From: Pseudomonadota bacterium
GTDB lineage: Bacteria; Pseudomonadota; Gammaproteobacteria; Xanthomonadales; Ahniellaceae
Direction of reading: 5' to 3'
Assembly: GCA_022705045.1 (NCBI GenBank)
Contig: JAKJFE010000006.1
Location: 1-44,574 of the forward strand
DNA: 44,574 nt
A model generated the notes under the pieces. The model saw only the letters and a list, made by a program, of their open reading frames with translations. It did not search any database and was not told the DNA's origin. Positions 40,689-44,574 of the stretch are shown one piece after another (the stretch's first letter is position 1; each line of letters opens with the position of its first letter). The position numbers and the translations under genes were made by a program.

Positions 40689-41350
40689 TGCGCATCCTGC
40701 TTGCCGAAGACGATGCCGCACTCGCCGAACGCCTGATTCCGTTGCTGCAGGCCGCGGGCTTCACGGTCGATCACTACAGCGAAGGTCGCGCCGCCGAATT
40801 CGCTGGTCAGACCGAGGCTTTCGACGCCGCCGTGCTCGACCTCGGCCTGCCCGGCCTCGATGGCCTGACCGTGCTCGATCGCTGGCGCGCTGCCGGCATG
40901 AGCTTGCCGGTCCTGATCCTGACCGCGCGCTCGCGCTGGCACGACAAGCTGGCCGGATTCAGCGCCGGCGCCGACGACTTCCTGACCAAACCCTTCCAGT
41001 CCGAAGAACTCATCCTGCGCCTGCACGCGCTGATCCGTCGCAGCACCGGGCATGCGCATCCGGTGCTGCGCGTCGGCCCGCTCATTTACGACGCCCACCA
41101 CAACCGCTTCGCGCTGAATGATGCGCCGCTGGCGCTGACGGCACACGAATCGCGCGTGCTTGCTTACCTGATGCATCATGCCGGACGTGTGGTCAGCCGC
41201 GGCGAACTCGGCGAACATGTCTACGAACAGGGCATCGACCCGGATTCCAACGCCATCGACGTGGTGATTGGCCGCATCCGCCGCAAGCTCGGCATCGACC
41301 TGATCCGGACCGAACGCGGTCGCGGCTTCCGCATCGAGGCCGCGCCTTGA
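40688..41350 (+). CDS. OmpR/PhoP-family response regulator
   Basis: 220 aa. The receiver domain has the acidic pair ED at 7-8 and D9, phosphoacceptor Asp51 (VLDLGLPGLDG), Thr79 and Lys101 (LTKPF). The C-terminal winged helix includes LTAHESRVLAYLMHHAGRVV and VIGRIRRKLG. Closest in style to PhoP/QseB regulators. Start and stop overlap the neighbours (TGATG before, TTGA after), so PepSY, regulator and kinase are co-translated. Targets are not visible here. Confidence 0.95.
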   Translation: MRILLAEDDAALAERLIPLLQAAGFTVDHYSEGRAAEFAGQTEAFDAAVLDLGLPGLDGLTVLDRWRAAGMSLPVLILTARSRWHDKLAGFSAGADDFLTKPFQSEELILRLHALIRRSTGHAHPVLRVGPLIYDAHHNRFALNDAPLALTAHESRVLAYLMHHAGRVVSRGELGEHVYEQGIDPDSNAIDVVIGRIRRKLGIDLIRTERGRGFRIEAAP

Positions 41351-42672
41351 AACGGCTGCGTTCGCTGCGTGCGCGCCTGCTCGCCGCAGGCATGCTCGGC
41401 ACTGCGCTCGTGGTGGCGGTCGCCGTGGGCCTGATGGGACGCATCCATGATGACGCGAATGCACGCAGCTTCGACCGCCGCATTGACGCCGAACTGGCGC
41501 TGTTGATCGGCATGGCCGAGATCGATCGCGACGGCGCGCTGTCGCTGTCGCGCGAACCCGGCGACGACCGTTACGCGAGCCCGCTGTCCGGGCAGTACTG
41601 GCAGATCCGCGATGGCGAACGCCTGCTGCGCTCGCGCTCGTTGTGGGACGCGCAACTTGACGATGTCGCCATCGCGGGCGACACCGGCCTCCTGCATTGG
41701 CACGACATCGCAGGACCCCGCGGCGAACCATTGCGCATGGCGTCGCGTCATGTGCGGCTGCCGCGCGCTGGGCGCGCCATCGATTTCAGCGTCGCCGCCG
41801 ATCGCAGCGACCTGATCGAGGAGGCGCGCGCCTTCCGCGGCTGGGTGGCCCTGGTGGCAACGGCACTGAGCATCGCGCTGCTGGCACTGGCCTGGACCCA
41901 GATGCGTTTCGTGCTGAGGCCGCTGCGCCATCTCGCGCAGTCGGTCGCCGCCGTTCGCCGCGGCGATGCCGCGCGCCTGCCCGACACGCAACTGCCGAAC
42001 GAGATCGCGCCGCTGACGCAGCATCTGAACGACCTGCTCGAACAACACGAACGTGCACTCGCGCAGGCGCGTGCGGCGACCCAGGATCTCGCGCACGCGC
42101 TGAAGACGCCGCTCAGCGTGGTTGCCATCGAAGCCGCACAGGCCGAACCCGCGCGACGCGACGCCATTCGTGCGCAACTCGCACGGATCGCGTCGATCGT
42201 GGATCGCCAGTTGCAGGGCGCAGTCGCGGCCGATCCGCGTCAGCGCAGCGATATCGGCGCGGTCGGCCGGGCCTTGATCGACGCGATGCGCAAGATCCAC
42301 GGCGGCCGCGGCATCCGTTTCGACGCCGACATTCCAGGCGATGCCGTCTTCGCCGGCGAAACCGCCGACCTCGAAGAGATGATCGGCAACCTGCTCGACA
42401 ATGCCGGCAAGTGGGCCACGACACAGGTCGTGCTGCGCGCGCATCGCAACGGCGGCATGTGGACGATCGACATCGTCGACGATGGTCCGGGACTTCAGCC
42501 CGAACAGATCGAGCACGCGCTCGCACGTGGCGTGCGTCTCGACGAACGCATGCCCGGCAGCGGTTTCGGACTCGCGATCGTGCGCCAGATGGCGGAAGGT
42601 TACGGCGGCAGCCTGCGCCTCGAGTCTGCGCGTCCGGGATTGAAAGCAGTGCTGACGCTACCCGCCGGCTGA
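41347..42672 (+). CDS. PhoQ-like sensor histidine kinase
   Basis: 441 aa from a TTG start overlapping the regulator stop. Two membrane helices (about 11-31 and 166-185) flank a ~130-residue periplasmic sensor region with HWHD near 117-120. A HAMP-like linker follows, then the phosphoacceptor His250 in DLAHALKTPLS. The ATPase has an N-box (NLLDNAGKWA), G1 (DDGPG) and G2 (GSGFGLAI). The His motif HALKTP in place of HELRTP is usual for the PhoQ/QseC subgroup. The stop lies one base from the convergent kinase-FGE gene. Confidence 0.93.
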   Translation: MKRLRSLRARLLAAGMLGTALVVAVAVGLMGRIHDDANARSFDRRIDAELALLIGMAEIDRDGALSLSREPGDDRYASPLSGQYWQIRDGERLLRSRSLWDAQLDDVAIAGDTGLLHWHDIAGPRGEPLRMASRHVRLPRAGRAIDFSVAADRSDLIEEARAFRGWVALVATALSIALLALAWTQMRFVLRPLRHLAQSVAAVRRGDAARLPDTQLPNEIAPLTQHLNDLLEQHERALAQARAATQDLAHALKTPLSVVAIEAAQAEPARRDAIRAQLARIASIVDRQLQGAVAADPRQRSDIGAVGRALIDAMRKIHGGRGIRFDADIPGDAVFAGETADLEEMIGNLLDNAGKWATTQVVLRAHRNGGMWTIDIVDDGPGLQPEQIEHALARGVRLDERMPGSGFGLAIVRQMAEGYGGSLRLESARPGLKAVLTLPAG

Positions 42673-42673
42673 G

Positions 42674-44574
42674 TCACAGCTCGCGCACGACGCGGAAACC
42701 GACGTCGAGGGCGGCCTTGTCACCGTCCTGGGTGTCGTGCAGATCGAGCAGTGCCGTGTTCGCGCCGTCGCGGTAGGAACTGCCCATGATCTTGCGTTCG
42801 TCGCAGGCGCCCTTCGCGGCGCAGTCGCTGACCCATTCGGCGACATTGCCGGCGAGGTCGAACACGCCTTGGGCGCTGGCCGGATAGGCGCCGACGGCGC
42901 GCGTGTCCTCGGCGCCATCGGTGCAATCGTGGCGCTCGCGCAGGTTCAGGTCGCGACCGTCGCGGGCGTAGACATTGCCGAGCCGGCAGGCGGAACCGGA
43001 AGTCGCCACGCCCGCGGCGGCGGCACGCCATTCCGAGGCGCTCGGCAATCGATACGTGCGTCCGGTCTGCTGCGACAGCCAGCGCGTGTAGTCGCGCGCA
43101 TCGTCGTAACTGACGCAGACCACCGGATGATCCCCATCCTGCGCAAAACCCGGCTCGCGCCAGGTGCGCGGCTTGACCAGACTGAGCGGCGCACCGAGTT
43201 GACGGCAATGCTGCGATGCGCGCCGCGTCGCCGCGACGAAACGGCCGTATTCGGTCCGCGTGACCTCGTGTTCGGCGAAGGCCAGCCAGGCATTGCCCAC
43301 GCGCAACAGCCGCATCGGCGGACCGGCGAGATCGCGCAGCGGCTGCCCGGCCTGGCGCAGCGCGGCGAGCTTCTGCCAACGCGCGGACAACACCGGATCG
43401 GCATCGAACAGGGCTGCCAGCGTCTCCACCGGCAATGGATCGCCGCCCTGCTCCGCCTGCGTCAGGCGTGCCGACAAGGCCGCCGCAAGCGCCGCTTCGA
43501 ACGCACGACCGGCTTCGCGATCCTTCAGATCCTGGGCCGCGATGAAGTCGCGCAGATGCCGGATCAGGGTGATCGCTTCGATGTCCTTCGACTCGTCGAG
43601 CGCCCGCGTGATCGCGCCACGCACGGTGCCGATGAAGGTGTCCGCGGCATCCAGACGTTCGTCGTTGCGCTGCTCGGCCAGTGCGTCGGCGATCAGGACC
43701 GACGCGCTGCCGGCTTTGGGTTCGAACCAGCGCTGCGCAGCGATGCGATCGGCAATCAGCGCGAGCGCGGGATCGGTCACACGGGCCGGTGTCACCAACG
43801 TGCCGGTCGGCATCGACGGCACGACATCCTCGCGGCCGGACCAAGCGACCCATGCCAGCAACGCGATGACCGCAACCGCAGCAGCCCATCGCGTCCAGCG
43901 ACGAACCGGGCGCGGTCGCGCGATGACGGGCGCTGCGGCGGCGATGTTGGCCACGACCGCCGTCTCATTCAGCGCAACGGGTTGAAGAGCACGATCGAGC
44001 ACGGCGATGAATTCGTCGGCCGTCTGAATACGGTCGTCCGGCAGCTTCGCGAGTGCTCGGTCGATCAGGGGCTGCCAGCGTTCGAACTTCGCCGGCAACC
44101 GCGGCACTGGATCGGTGTGATGGGCCAGGGCCATCGACACCGCGTCGTTGCCCCGGAACGGCAACTCGCCGGTGAGCAGTTCGTAAGCCATCACGCCAAG
44201 ACTGTAGAGATCGGAACGGGCGTCGACTTCCAGTCCGCGCGCCTGTTCCGGACTCATGTAGGCGGACGAGCCCATGGCATCGCCGGTGGTGGTCACGCGT
44301 ACGCTGCCCAGGCTGCGCGAGATGCCGAAGTCGGCCAGGCGTGCGCGTTGCTCGCGGTCGAACAACACGTTGTCGGGCTTCACGTCACGGTGCACGACGC
44401 CTTGTGCGTGCGCGAAGCCCAGTGCCGACGCAATCGCGCGCAGCACCGCAGCGATCGTTTCTTCGCGGCCGGTGATCGCGGCGTGGCTCAGGTCGCCGTT
44501 CGGCAGATAGGCCATCGAGTAGTACGGCGAACCGTCGCGGGTGCGACCGACCTCGTAGATGCCGACGATGTTTG
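42674..44574 (-). CDS. Membrane Ser/Thr protein kinase with C-terminal FGE-sulfatase-like domain (5' end outside window)
   Basis: At least 632 codons; the frame is open to the window edge (NIVGIYEVGRTRDGSPYYS precedes the first internal Met), so the N-lobe with the ATP-binding loop is missing. The kinase C-lobe shows HRDVKPDN (catalytic loop), ADFGIS and MSPEQ. One helix (WTRWAAAVAVIALLAWVAWSG) follows, then a ~170-residue helical linker and an extracytoplasmic formylglycine-generating-enzyme-like domain (EHEVTRTEYGRFVAA, HPVVCVSYDDARDYTRWL, VFDLAGNVAEWVSDC, ending VGFRVVREL). FGE-like domains on kinases are usually ligand-binding rather than catalytic. A kinase is of interest because an FHA-like domain occurs in the redox module 7 kb away. 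Confidence 0.92.
   Translation of the reverse strand, partial: NIVGIYEVGRTRDGSPYYSMAYLPNGDLSHAAITGREETIAAVLRAIASALGFAHAQGVVHRDVKPDNVLFDREQRARLADFGISRSLGSVRVTTTGDAMGSSAYMSPEQARGLEVDARSDLYSLGVMAYELLTGELPFRGNDAVSMALAHHTDPVPRLPAKFERWQPLIDRALAKLPDDRIQTADEFIAVLDRALQPVALNETAVVANIAAAAPVIARPRPVRRWTRWAAAVAVIALLAWVAWSGREDVVPSMPTGTLVTPARVTDPALALIADRIAAQRWFEPKAGSASVLIADALAEQRNDERLDAADTFIGTVRGAITRALDESKDIEAITLIRHLRDFIAAQDLKDREAGRAFEAALAAALSARLTQAEQGGDPLPVETLAALFDADPVLSARWQKLAALRQAGQPLRDLAGPPMRLLRVGNAWLAFAEHEVTRTEYGRFVAATRRASQHCRQLGAPLSLVKPRTWREPGFAQDGDHPVVCVSYDDARDYTRWLSQQTGRTYRLPSASEWRAAAAGVATSGSACRLGNVYARDGRDLNLRERHDCTDGAEDTRAVGAYPASAQGVFDLAGNVAEWVSDCAAKGACDERKIMGSSYRDGANTALLDLHDTQDGDKAALDVGFRVVREL

Noticed and set aside
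43720..43740. GGTTCGAA motif resembling a tRNA T-loop
   Set aside because: It lies inside the kinase coding sequence and no cloverleaf arms can be drawn around it.

Overview
The window looks like chromosomal DNA of a high-GC gammaproteobacterium, most likely in the Xanthomonadales/Lysobacterales (Lysobacteraceae or Rhodanobacteraceae type). The inference rests on a DksA with a very long Lys/Ala/Pro-rich N-terminal extension, a FimX-type degenerate GGDEF/EAL protein, a divergent efp/epmB pair, a class III PHA synthase, and a Ser/Thr kinase fused to a formylglycine-generating-enzyme (FGE)-like domain. I see no tRNA, rRNA, CRISPR array, intact insertion sequence or prophage. Coding density is high. 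The exceptions are an AT-rich stretch at 1-250 and a decayed stretch at about 18.27-18.83 kb.

Layout. 0.3-5.0 kb: dksA, yidD, pyrC, an M23 peptidase, a REP-like palindrome and folE2. 5.1-10.3 kb: a minus-strand run (efp, mtaD, ubiG, a Gph/MupP-type HAD phosphatase, a squalene/phytoene-synthase-like protein), with epmB divergent from efp. 10.4-14.4 kb: fimX, htpX, gluQ. 14.5-23.5 kb: a split polyhydroxyalkanoate locus. phaB, phaR and a second phaB lie on the plus strand and phaE-phaC on the minus strand. Between them sit a TPR-sulfotransferase, a GntR-family remnant and a secreted S9 peptidase. 23.5-32.2 kb: a frameshifted thpR, a secreted prolyl oligopeptidase, a DUF4139 protein, a small lipoprotein, a DMT exporter, ispG, and a large uncharacterised protein with a PilZ-like C-terminal region translationally coupled to ispG.

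32.4-37.4 kb is the most unusual part: a tight three-gene redox module. Gene 1 is a cytoplasmic FAD/NAD(P) oxidoreductase fused to two cyclic-nucleotide-binding domains and a 16-cysteine (four 4Fe-4S) ferredoxin. Gene 2 is a five-helix membrane protein with two His-x13-His pairs placed as in diheme b-type cytochromes. Gene 3 is a membrane-anchored ten-CxxCH cytochrome c whose cytoplasmic N-terminus resembles an FHA domain. Together they suggest a transmembrane electron conduit from NAD(P)H or quinol to a periplasmic acceptor, gated by cyclic nucleotides and possibly by phosphothreonine. The function is inferred.

37.4-44.6 kb: a DUF4124/trypsin-like protease, an NADPH-dependent FMN reductase, a pyridoxamine-phosphate-oxidase-like flavoprotein, and two divergent PepSY-type small exported proteins. 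One of the PepSY genes is coupled to an OmpR/PhoQ-like two-component system. The window ends inside a membrane Ser/Thr kinase with a C-terminal FGE-like domain.
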